Assembly (NCBI GenBank): GCA_017861355.1
Contig: JAGFXQ010000218.1
Span: forward strand, 1 to 6,095
Direction of reading: 5' to 3'
Source: Bacillota bacterium
GTDB lineage: Bacteria; Bacillota; Clostridia; Lachnospirales; Lachnospiraceae
DNA: 6,095 nt
The notes beneath the pieces were generated by a model. It was not told the DNA's origin, did no database searches, and saw only the letters and a list, made by a program, of their open reading frames with translations. A program made the translations under genes and the position numbers. Position 1 is the stretch's first letter. Each line of letters starts with the position of its first letter. Shown one piece after another: positions 1-6,095 of the stretch.

Positions 1-26
1 TGCGAAAGGGTATGGTGAGTATATGA
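1..26 (+). CDS. possible 3' end of an upstream gene
   Basis: One frame is open from the left edge and stops at TGA 24-26, giving a tail that reads RKGMVSI before the stop. That stop overlaps the ATG of the ABC ATPase (23-25) in an ATGA arrangement, which is common between translationally coupled genes. Only eight codons are visible, so the product cannot be named. A second frame is also open from the edge and stops at TGA 16-18, and it could be the real end of the upstream gene instead. The next gene junction (TGATG at 722-726) is built in the same overlapping style, which slightly favours the ATGA reading. Confidence 0.3.
14..19 (+). promoter_or_regulatory. weak ribosome binding site for the ABC ATPase
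   Basis: GGTGAG lies only three bases before the ATG at 23. AAAGGG at 5-10 is a second candidate, but it sits 12 bases away. Neither has ideal spacing, so initiation may depend partly on coupling to an upstream gene that ends here. Confidence 0.35.
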
Positions 27-724
27 ATTTCATTCAGTTTAAGGATGTGACAAAGGAATACGATATGGGATCTACGAAGCTTCTGGCAGTTGACCGGATA
101 AACTTCGCAATCGAAGAGGGAGAATTTGTTGTAATCTTAGGTCCTAGTGGTGCCGGTAAATCAACCCTGTTAAATCTGTTGGGTGGCATGGATTATGCTA
201 CCTCAGGTGATATCATTATTAATGGACAGAATATAGCGCAGTATAAGGATGATGAATTGACCGGGTATCGTGCTTCAAGTGTTGGCTTTGTATTTCAGTT
301 CTATAATCTGATTCCTACACTAACGGCTTTGGAGAATGTATCACTTACAAAGGAGGTGACCAAGAACTCAACCGATCCGGTGAAGGTTCTGGATTCGGTG
401 GGATTAAAAGAACATCTTAATCAATTTCCGGCACAATTGTCCGGTGGTGAACAGCAGCGTGTATCTATCGCGAGAGCAATCTGCAAGAACCCAGCCATGC
501 TGCTATGTGATGAACCCACCGGGGCACTCGATTCTGAGACCGGTACCGTAATCTTAAGTCTCTTACAGCGTTTAAGCAGAGAGAGTAAGAAGACAGTCAT
601 CATTGTTTCTCATAATGCTGCCTTGGCACAGGCTGCCGATAAGGTGATTCATATTAAGAACGGAAGGATAAAAGAGATTACGATTAATCCGATGCCGGTC
701 GATGTAAGTGAGGTGAATTGGTGA
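23..724 (+). CDS. ABC transporter ATP-binding protein, MacB/LolD (lipoprotein/antimicrobial export) type
   Basis: This is a 233-residue nucleotide-binding subunit that would sit on the cytoplasmic face of the membrane and power the FtsX-type permease encoded next. All ABC ATPase elements are intact and in order: Walker A GPSGAGKS (40-47), Q-loop glutamine in FQFYNL (Q92), signature LSGGEQQR (139-146), Walker B ending LLCDEP with catalytic Glu164, D-loop GALDS (167-171) and switch His197 in VSH. The length and the sequences around the signature and D-loop fit the family containing MacB, LolD and FtsE, whose members pair with FtsX-domain permeases rather than with importers. The gene overlaps the permease by one base, which implies coupled translation and a fixed stoichiometry. 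The substrate is unknown. Antimicrobial peptide export or sensing, lipoprotein release and cell-wall control are all known roles in the family, and nothing here chooses between them. The family call is firm. Confidence 0.95.
   Translation: MNFIQFKDVTKEYDMGSTKLLAVDRINFAIEEGEFVVILGPSGAGKSTLLNLLGGMDYATSGDIIINGQNIAQYKDDELTGYRASSVGFVFQFYNLIPTLTALENVSLTKEVTKNSTDPVKVLDSVGLKEHLNQFPAQLSGGEQQRVSIARAICKNPAMLLCDEPTGALDSETGTVILSLLQRLSRESKKTVIIVSHNAALAQAADKVIHIKNGRIKEITINPMPVDVSEVNW
710..716 (+). promoter_or_regulatory. ribosome binding site that decides the permease start
   Basis: GAGGTGA lies inside the last codons of the ATPase gene, seven bases before ATG 724. The spacing suits that ATG. It is too close to the alternative in-frame TTG 718 (one base away) and GTG 721 (four bases away). 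This is why the permease is started at 724. Confidence 0.6.
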
Positions 725-3012
725 TGCTTCGTAAAATGCTAAGAGATATGAAATTAAACAAAACTCAATTCATCTCTATTTTTCTGATGGCATTTCTTGG
801 TGTTTTTATTTATGCCGGAGTAATTAGTGAAGGATACGGACTTGAGAAAACCGCAGATGACTTCTATGAGGCAACGAATATGGCGGATATTTGGATCTAT
901 GGTACTGATTTTACCAGAGAATCAATGCAGGAGATTGAGAAGCTTGAGCAAGTAACCGGAGTAGAGCGCAGACTAACACTAAAAGCAATCGCTGATTTTG
1001 ACAATAGCCCGACCATTAAGCTGCATTTTGCAGAAAAATATGATATATCGCAGATAAAGCTCATGGAAGGAGAGAAATTCTCCATTGATGATAAGGATGG
1101 GATATGGTTGGACCAATTATTCGCGAAAGCGAAAGGCATAAAGGTTGGAGATTATATTGGTCTTAATGTGAATGGACTTATCTTGGATAAAAAGATCAAA
1201 GGGCTAGTAATGAGCCCGGAGTATGTCTATTCTGCAGGAGAGGATGATATCGTTCCTGTTCGGACGGACTATGGCTTTGGGGTTCTATCCTATCAGGCTT
1301 TTCCAGAGGAGATACCCATTACCTACACCGAACTTCTGGTCACGACGAAGGAGAAACCGGACGCTGCTTTAGAGGCTTTGATTGACAAAGCACTGGATGG
1401 AAAATATGGCATTTATATCACACGTGACAACTTTCGAAGCTATATGCAATTCAATGAAGAGATGAAAGAACATAAAGCAATCGGCAGAATCTTCCCGGTT
1501 ATGTTTTTGGCTGTTGCAGTATTGACCATTGTAACTACGATGGCAAGAATAGTGAATAATCAAAGGACACAGATCGGTGTATTGATGGCGATTGGTTTTC
1601 GAAGAAAACGGATATTATTTCATTATGTCTCTTATGGGTTATGGGTTAGTCTTGCAGGAGCTGTTTTAGGGGTAATTATTGGACCTTTGCTCCTCCCTTA
1701 TGTGTTCTATGGACCCATGCAGACTGTTTATACACTTCCGGAATGGAAGTCAACAATCCCTATATCAGTACTCTTTATGGTTCTCGCAACCATCCTTGGA
1801 TGTACCTTGGCAACGTATCTTACCTGCAGAAATGTATTGAACGATACACCGGCACAAAGTCTCCGTCCCAAAGCACCGAAGTCGGTGAAACACAGTATTC
1901 TTGATCGGACGAAGCTCTGGTCACGGTTAAGCTTTCATTCTCAATGGAATCTACGAGATGTAATACGCTGTAAAGGACGATCTTTGATGGCAATCGTAGG
2001 AGTAATGGGCTGCTCGGCACTGCTGATTTGTGGATTTGGGCTTCAGGATACCATGGATCATATTGTAGAATGGAATTATGAAGTCATCAATCAATATGAG
2101 ACTCAGCTTGATCTGCAAAAATCAATATCCAACGAGCAAATAGATTATGTAATAAAGCAGATCAACGGAGAGAGCGTATTGGAGGGAGCAGTTGAACTCA
2201 AGGCGAAGGGGAAGAAGAAAAGCGGCGAGATCACTGTACTGGACGAGGTAGATTTGATCCGTTTCGTCGATAAGAACAGAAATTTCATTGAGCTTCCCCA
2301 GGACTCCATCGCTATCAGCTATAAGATGGCTGAGAACATGGATTTGAAGGTAGGAGATGAGCTGTCATGGCATTTCTATCAGGAGGAGAAATGGAATAAC
2401 TCAGTCATTGGAGCAATCTATCGGACTCCATTTACTCAGGGGATTGCCATGTATCGACCCTTTTATGAAAAACTGGGATACAGTTATCATCCGAGTATGA
2501 TTATTACAGCACAAAAGGATATATCCGATGTATTACAAGAAGGAGAAGACGGAATTGAAAAGATATCAGGCAAAGAAGCTTTAGTTGAAAGCTATAATAC
2601 TTTGGCTCAGGCAATGGATGTTATGGTTTATACATTAATATTTGCTGCGATTGTCTTAGTTGTAGTGGTTATCTATAACCTCGGTGTTCTATCCTTCACG
2701 GAGCGACAGAGAGAATTATCCACGTTAAAGGTTATGGGCTTTAAGTCCAGAAAGCTTCGACGATTACTTCTTACCCAGAACATCTGGCTGACAGTAATCG
2801 GTTTGGTACCGGGAATTCAAATCGGAATATTTATTCTGAGCTATATTTTTCAATTCCTTGGGGATGTCTTTGATTTTATTATTGTGGTTGAGTTTGGTTC
2901 CTATGTATACAGTATTCTGGGAACCTTAATATTATCAGCGGCGGTGAACCGGCTATTCTCGAAGAAGGTGAAGAGTATTGATATGGTAAGCTCTCTTAAG
3001 GGTGTAGAATAA
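724..3012 (+). CDS. FtsX-like ABC transporter permease with two homologous halves
   Basis: This is a 762-residue membrane subunit partnering the preceding ATPase. By eye there are eight membrane segments arranged 1+3 twice. The first is near residues 16-34, followed by a large extracytoplasmic domain (about 35-250) and segments near 255-275, 300-328 and 343-367. The second half has one near 422-440, an outer domain (about 441-630) and segments near 632-655, 685-710 and 715-741. The halves are related: VLMAIGF (286-292) matches TLKVMGF (667-673), and the outer domains share a KVGD-type motif (140-143 and 542-545). The linker motif NDTPAQSLRPKAPK (373-386) and the ending SLKGVE are typical of clostridial FtsX permeases. 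At 762 residues it is a compact member lacking a long coiled-coil insert. No membrane-fusion (MacA-like) gene is nearby. The start at ATG 724 is set by GAGGTGA upstream; TTG 718 would add only two residues. The substrate is unknown. Confidence 0.93.
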   Translation: MLRKMLRDMKLNKTQFISIFLMAFLGVFIYAGVISEGYGLEKTADDFYEATNMADIWIYGTDFTRESMQEIEKLEQVTGVERRLTLKAIADFDNSPTIKLHFAEKYDISQIKLMEGEKFSIDDKDGIWLDQLFAKAKGIKVGDYIGLNVNGLILDKKIKGLVMSPEYVYSAGEDDIVPVRTDYGFGVLSYQAFPEEIPITYTELLVTTKEKPDAALEALIDKALDGKYGIYITRDNFRSYMQFNEEMKEHKAIGRIFPVMFLAVAVLTIVTTMARIVNNQRTQIGVLMAIGFRRKRILFHYVSYGLWVSLAGAVLGVIIGPLLLPYVFYGPMQTVYTLPEWKSTIPISVLFMVLATILGCTLATYLTCRNVLNDTPAQSLRPKAPKSVKHSILDRTKLWSRLSFHSQWNLRDVIRCKGRSLMAIVGVMGCSALLICGFGLQDTMDHIVEWNYEVINQYETQLDLQKSISNEQIDYVIKQINGESVLEGAVELKAKGKKKSGEITVLDEVDLIRFVDKNRNFIELPQDSIAISYKMAENMDLKVGDELSWHFYQEEKWNNSVIGAIYRTPFTQGIAMYRPFYEKLGYSYHPSMIITAQKDISDVLQEGEDGIEKISGKEALVESYNTLAQAMDVMVYTLIFAAIVLVVVVIYNLGVLSFTERQRELSTLKVMGFKSRKLRRLLLTQNIWLTVIGLVPGIQIGIFILSYIFQFLGDVFDFIIVVEFGSYVYSILGTLILSAAVNRLFSKKVKSIDMVSSLKGVE

Positions 3013-3061
3013 GATTGCGAATAAGAATAAGATTGTGATATAGAATCTTAGCAATAAGAAT
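3007..3061 (+). repeat. AATAAG-rich short repeats with alternative hairpins
   Basis: GAATAAGATTG occurs twice (3007-3017 and 3025-3035), with further GAATAA and AATAAGAAT copies at 3019-3024 and 3053-3061. TAAGATT at 3028-3034 pairs perfectly with AATCTTA at 3044-3050 around a nine-base loop. ATTGC at 3014-3018 can extend this with GCAAT at 3051-3055, leaving a nine-base bulge on one side. The first TAAGATT copy (3010-3016), which contains the permease stop codon, could pair with the same AATCTTA instead. There is no T-run directly after, so it is not a standard terminator. Its role is unknown, and it may be only low-complexity drift. Confidence 0.5.
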
Positions 3062-3062
3062 C

Positions 3063-3134
3063 AAATAAGGATGATGAAACTCCGAACATGTACGGTAAGT
3101 ATACCGTTGAGAAGGAGTACCATCATCCTTATTT
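3063..3134. terminator. bidirectional terminator: 72-base branched palindrome
   Basis: The outer arms AAATAAGGATGATG (3063-3076) and CATCATCCTTATTT (3121-3134) are perfectly complementary over 14 bp. Inside, after a 2x2 internal loop, ACTCC (3079-3083) pairs with GGAGT (3114-3118). At the tip ACGGTA (3092-3097) pairs with TACCGT (3102-3107) around the loop AGTA. A T-rich tail follows on both strands: TTATTTTATT on + and CTTATTTGATTCTTATT on -. It lies between two convergent genes, 50 bases after the permease stop and 52 bases after the msrA stop, so it can serve both units. The 44-base apical part is larger than a terminator needs, so a repeat element or a structured RNA is also possible. Confidence 0.75.
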
Positions 3135-3186
3135 TATTAATAATAAAGTAAAATCAGTAGCATTTACAATTTTTCTAAATCATTGC

Positions 3187-3714
3187 TTATTTCAGTACAT
3201 CATCCACTGCAGCCTTCGCCTGTTCGAATTTCGCATGATGGATATGGCAGTAGCCATTCGGATTCTTATCCAGGTATTTCTGGTGATATTCTTCTGCGAG
3301 ATAGTAATTACGAAGAGGTAATACTTCGATAGCAATTGGTTTCTCATAATGAGTACTTAGTTCTTGAATCGATTGCTGAATGATCGGAAGATCCTTCTCA
3401 TCCACATAATAGATACCGGTGCGATATTGTGTACCGGTATCTCCACCCTGACGATTGACACTGGTGGGATCAATGACATCATAATACAAAGTCAGGATAA
3501 ATTCCAGACGGATCTGCTTTGGATCATAGAATACCCGAACCGTCTCTGCATGCCCCGTATTATTATGGCACACCTCCTGGTATGAAGGATTCTCAGTATT
3601 ACCATTCGCGTAGCCGACATCGGTTGATACGATACCATGAATGTTGGAAAGATATTTTTCCGTACCCCAGAAGCATCCGCCTGCAAGGTAGATTTCTTTT
3701 AAATTATTGTCCAT
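3187..3714 (-). CDS. msrA: peptide methionine-S-sulfoxide reductase MsrA
   Basis: This is a 175-residue cytoplasmic repair enzyme that reduces the S-epimer of methionine sulfoxide in proteins and free methionine, normally recycled by thioredoxin. The MsrA family core is complete: GGCFWG (12-17) with nucleophile Cys14 encoded by TGC (not the TGA selenocysteine codon used by some clostridial relatives), TGHAE (53-57), DPTSVNRQGGDTGTQYR (82-98) and EEYHQKYL (141-148). Cys49 and Cys156 (in NPNGYCHI) are the other cysteines, and Cys156 is the likely resolving residue. There is no MsrB domain, so the R-epimer is not covered by this protein. The start is ATG 3714 because AAAGGAG lies upstream of it; the longer frame from TTG 3735 would place that site inside the gene. 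It follows the calcium pump gene by 39 bases on the same strand and probably shares its transcript. Confidence 0.95.
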   Translation of the reverse strand: MDNNLKEIYLAGGCFWGTEKYLSNIHGIVSTDVGYANGNTENPSYQEVCHNNTGHAETVRVFYDPKQIRLEFILTLYYDVIDPTSVNRQGGDTGTQYRTGIYYVDEKDLPIIQQSIQELSTHYEKPIAIEVLPLRNYYLAEEYHQKYLDKNPNGYCHIHHAKFEQAKAAVDDVLK

Positions 3715-3725
3715 CGGTAGTAAAA

Positions 3726-3732
3726 CTCCTTT
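3726..3732 (-). promoter_or_regulatory. ribosome binding site for msrA
   Basis: The minus strand reads AAAGGAG, a strong match to the 16S rRNA tail, 11 bases before ATG 3714. The spacing is on the long side but usable. The site overlaps the codons that a TTG 3735 start would use, so it argues for the shorter protein. Confidence 0.7.
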
Positions 3733-3753
3733 CAAAACGATTGCTTTTCAATA

Positions 3754-6095
3754 TTATCTATTCTGAACGCGTCGATACAACTTAATTAATTCATTGACCA
3801 CTAACGGGATCAGCGAGAAGCTGATTACAATCGCCCAATCCTGAAGTGTAAGATTATGAACACCAAAGGCATTTGCCAGGAATGGTACGGAGATTACTAC
3901 CAACTGAAGCATGACACCTACTATGATGGATAAAATCAATATCTTATTTGAGAACAGGCCAACTTTGAAGATGGACTTTTCAGAATTCCTCATGGATAAG
4001 GAATAGAACAACTGGGAAGCTGCCAGCACCACAAAAGCCATCGTTCTGGCATAGGGAAGAGCTTCTTCCGGTACAGTTCCTGCTCCGAGGGTATATCCAT
4101 GCTCCCAAAGGCCATAATAAAAGGCAACCAGAGTAAAGACTCCGATTAAAACACCACCGATTACGGCTCTCATCCCTGCTCCTTTGGCAAAAAAGCTTTC
4201 CTTCGGATTACGTGGTTGCTGCTTCATTACATCCTTATCGCCGGGATCGATGCCTAAAGCAATCGCCGGTAAGGAGTCTGTAATTAAGTTAACCCAGAGA
4301 ATCTGAGTAGCGATTAAAGGTACCGGCCAATTTAAGAGAATGGAAATAAATATAGCAATAACCTCACCCAGATTACAGGACAAGAGGAAGATAACCGATT
4401 TCTTAATATTGTTATAGATATTTCGGCCTTCTTCAATCGCATGGACAATTGTTGTAAAGTTATCATCGGTGAGGATCATATCACTGGCGCCTTTTGCTAC
4501 ATCTGTTCCGGTGATACCCATAGCAACACCGATATCGGCAAACTTAAGGGAGGGAGCATCATTGACACCGTCACCGGTCATGGATACGATATTACCCTGA
4601 GCCTTGAAGGCTCTGACGATCTTTACCTTATGCTCCGGTGAAACTCTGGCAAATACGCGGTAATTATTTATATTAGCAGCAAAATCCTCATCTGAAAGTT
4701 CATCAATCTCAGCACCGGTTAAGCTTTGTTCAATTGAATCGGCAATTCCTAATTCCTTCGCAATCGCAACCGCAGTATTCTTATGGTCACCGGTAATCAT
4801 AATGGGACGGATACCGGCATTCTTTGCCTCCGTAATCGAATCTTTTACTTCGAGTCTTGGAGGATCAATCATACCAACAAGACCAACGATAGTTAAGTCC
4901 TTCTCCATCTCCTCCGGAGCAATCATGGTTGTTGTATCCTTATATGCAACGCCAAGAACACGAAGGGCACTATCGGACATCTCCTCGGTAATTCGCATAT
5001 AATCTGCCTTTAAATCAGAAGTCAGGGGAACTACCTGACCATTCACCAAAGCAGTGGTAGATATTTTTAAGATATTATCAATAGCACCTTTGGTATGCAC
5101 ACGATAGCCGCTGCCTTCCGCATTTAATGTAGACATCAGCTTACGGTCAGAATCAAAAGGATTTTCCGATACTCTTTTATGTTGATTATTTAAGTCAAGA
5201 CGACGAAGATTATATTTGTCACCAAGAATGATTAAGGCTATCTCGGTAGGATCACCGGTGCCCTGACCGTCTTCGTAAGTAGCATCCGAGCATAATACAA
5301 AGGATCGAATTAATTCCTTCTCGTCCGAAGTAGCAGTCAAATTAGTGCCTGTCTGTGATACCTCTGTTAGTTGTCCCGAGGTATATTGCTTCACTACGGT
5401 CATCTTATTCTGGGTTAAGGTACCGGTCTTATCAGAACAGATAATGTTAACTGAGCCTAAGGTCTCAACCGCAGGAAGCTTCTTCACGATTGCATTTATC
5501 TTGGACATTTTAGTAACACCAAGAGCCAATACGATTGCTACGATTGCAGCCAAACCTTCCGGAATAGCGGCAACTGCTAAGCTGATGGCGGTTAAGAACA
5601 TTTCAAATAAATCTCGTTTTTGAATTAATGCAATGATAAATATTAATGCACAGATACCAATCGCAAGGAAACCAAGGATTCTGCCGAGTTCGTCAAGCCG
5701 CCTCTGAAGAGGAGTCATTTCATCATCGTCATCCTCCAGGATTTTTGCAATCTTACCGATTTCTGTATCCATCGCAGTAGCAACTACGACACCTTCACCT
5801 CGTCCATAGGTAACCAGAGTTGACAAGAAAGCCATATTTGCTTTATCCCCAACCGGCGTCTTTGGATCTTCAAAGACAGTATTGGCATTCTTAGAAGTAG
5901 GGACTGATTCACCGGTCAAAGCCGATTCCTCAATCTGAAGATTTGCACTTTCAATTAAGCGAAGATCAGCGGATATAAATCTTCCGGCATCCAGGATAAT
6001 GATATCTCCGGGAACCACATTTTCCGAATTGATCTCTTTGATTACACCATCACGTCTTACAACGGATTTTGGCGTAGTCATCTTCTGAAGTGCCT
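3754..6095 (-). CDS. P-type Ca2+-transporting ATPase (SERCA-like, P2A), N-terminus outside the window
   Basis: This membrane pump should drive Ca2+ out of the cell at the cost of ATP. The frame stays open to the right edge (about 780 residues visible), and the missing part should be the N-terminus with M1-M2. Counting residues from the Met codon at 6081, the visible parts are the actuator motif TGES (56-59), M3 (about 132-154), M4 with IPEGL (173-177), the phosphorylated DKTGTLT (Asp217), nucleotide-domain FDSDRKLMS (309-317) and KGA (331-333), DPPR (406-409), TGD (430-432) and GDGVNDAP (503-510). M5-M10 lie between about 562 and 768. Calcium ligands resemble SERCA: Glu174 in M4, Asn570 and Glu573 in M5, and Asn598, Thr601 and Asp602 in M6. 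The M8 position that is Glu908 in SERCA aligns with Gln690. That Met is internal, since the frame continues upstream as ALQK, which fits the family. msrA follows closely. The Ca2+ assignment is strong, but Mn2+ transport is not excluded. Confidence 0.93.
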   Translation of the reverse strand, partial: ALQKMTTPKSVVRRDGVIKEINSENVVPGDIIILDAGRFISADLRLIESANLQIEESALTGESVPTSKNANTVFEDPKTPVGDKANMAFLSTLVTYGRGEGVVVATAMDTEIGKIAKILEDDDDEMTPLQRRLDELGRILGFLAIGICALIFIIALIQKRDLFEMFLTAISLAVAAIPEGLAAIVAIVLALGVTKMSKINAIVKKLPAVETLGSVNIICSDKTGTLTQNKMTVVKQYTSGQLTEVSQTGTNLTATSDEKELIRSFVLCSDATYEDGQGTGDPTEIALIILGDKYNLRRLDLNNQHKRVSENPFDSDRKLMSTLNAEGSGYRVHTKGAIDNILKISTTALVNGQVVPLTSDLKADYMRITEEMSDSALRVLGVAYKDTTTMIAPEEMEKDLTIVGLVGMIDPPRLEVKDSITEAKNAGIRPIMITGDHKNTAVAIAKELGIADSIEQSLTGAEIDELSDEDFAANINNYRVFARVSPEHKVKIVRAFKAQGNIVSMTGDGVNDAPSLKFADIGVAMGITGTDVAKGASDMILTDDNFTTIVHAIEEGRNIYNNIKKSVIFLLSCNLGEVIAIFISILLNWPVPLIATQILWVNLITDSLPAIALGIDPGDKDVMKQQPRNPKESFFAKGAGMRAVIGGVLIGVFTLVAFYYGLWEHGYTLGAGTVPEEALPYARTMAFVVLAASQLFYSLSMRNSEKSIFKVGLFSNKILILSIIVGVMLQLVVISVPFLANAFGVHNLTLQDWAIVISFSLIPLVVNELIKLYRRVQNR

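Noticed and set aside
718..723. Earlier permease starts at TTG 718 and GTG 721.
   Set aside because: Both lie too close to the GAGGTGA ribosome binding site (710-716); ATG 724 has proper spacing and a normal start codon.
3088..3118. Faint likeness of the palindrome's inner arms (GTACGG, GAGAAGGAG) to sequence near group II intron reverse transcriptase genes.
   Set aside because: The match is very short, there is no reverse transcriptase, domain V or splice-site evidence, and the stems explain the sequence better.
3134..3143. TTATTAATAA perfect 10-base palindrome.
   Set aside because: It is made only of A and T in an AT-rich tail and is more simply part of the terminator's T-rich end than an operator.
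3088..3321. Small + strand reading frame starting inside the intergenic palindrome.
   Set aside because: It has no ribosome binding site, starts inside the terminator arm region and mostly runs antisense to msrA; the peptide resembles nothing I recognise.
3715..3735. Longer MsrA reading from TTG 3735.
   Set aside because: It would put the strong AAAGGAG site inside the coding sequence and adds seven residues before the family's usual start.
3753..3780. Possible weak msrA promoter on the - strand: TTGTAT (3775-3780) and GATAAT (3753-3758) with a 16-base spacer.
   Set aside because: The -35 box matches consensus at only three of six positions and the region is AT-rich coding end, so chance is a sufficient explanation.
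5345..5623. 92-codon + strand reading frame.
   Set aside because: It lies wholly antisense to the conserved calcium ATPase, around the M4 and phosphorylation-site codons, so it is a shadow of that gene.

Overview
The window looks like ordinary chromosome from a low-GC Gram-positive anaerobe, most likely a Clostridia or Lachnospiraceae relative. This rests on the A+T-rich sequence, AAAGGAG- and GAGGTG-type ribosome binding sites, and the protein families: a two-domain clostridial-type FtsX permease, a bacterial SERCA-type calcium pump and a stand-alone MsrA. No genus can be fixed from the sequence alone.

The layout is two convergent transcription units. On the + strand (1-3012) is an ABC exporter-type pair. 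A MacB/LolD-family ATPase (23-724) is followed, with a one-base overlap, by a 762-residue FtsX-like permease with two homologous halves (724-3012). The ATPase start also overlaps a possible stop codon of an upstream reading frame (24-26), so the operon may begin outside the window. Together the two proteins should form a mechanotransmission-type or efflux-type ABC complex. The substrate cannot be read from the sequence, and no membrane-fusion partner is present here.

On the - strand (6095-3187) is a P-type Ca2+-transporting ATPase, whose N-terminus lies beyond the right edge. It is followed after 39 bases by msrA, encoding peptide methionine-S-sulfoxide reductase. The short gap, the ribosome binding site inside it and the lack of a terminator there suggest co-transcription. 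The pairing joins calcium efflux with repair of oxidised methionine, but a functional link is only inference.

The two units meet in a 174-base intergenic region (3013-3186). It holds AATAAG-rich short repeats that can form alternative hairpins next to the permease stop. It also holds a 72-base branched palindrome (3063-3134) with a perfect 14-bp outer stem, best read as a shared bidirectional terminator. The palindrome lies about 50 bases from both stop codons.

I found no RNA gene, CRISPR array, insertion sequence or clear promoter. The most unusual items are the palindrome with its nested inner stems, the competing repeats beside it, and the mixed set of Ca2+ ligands in the pump. I see no convincing evidence for a wholly new system.
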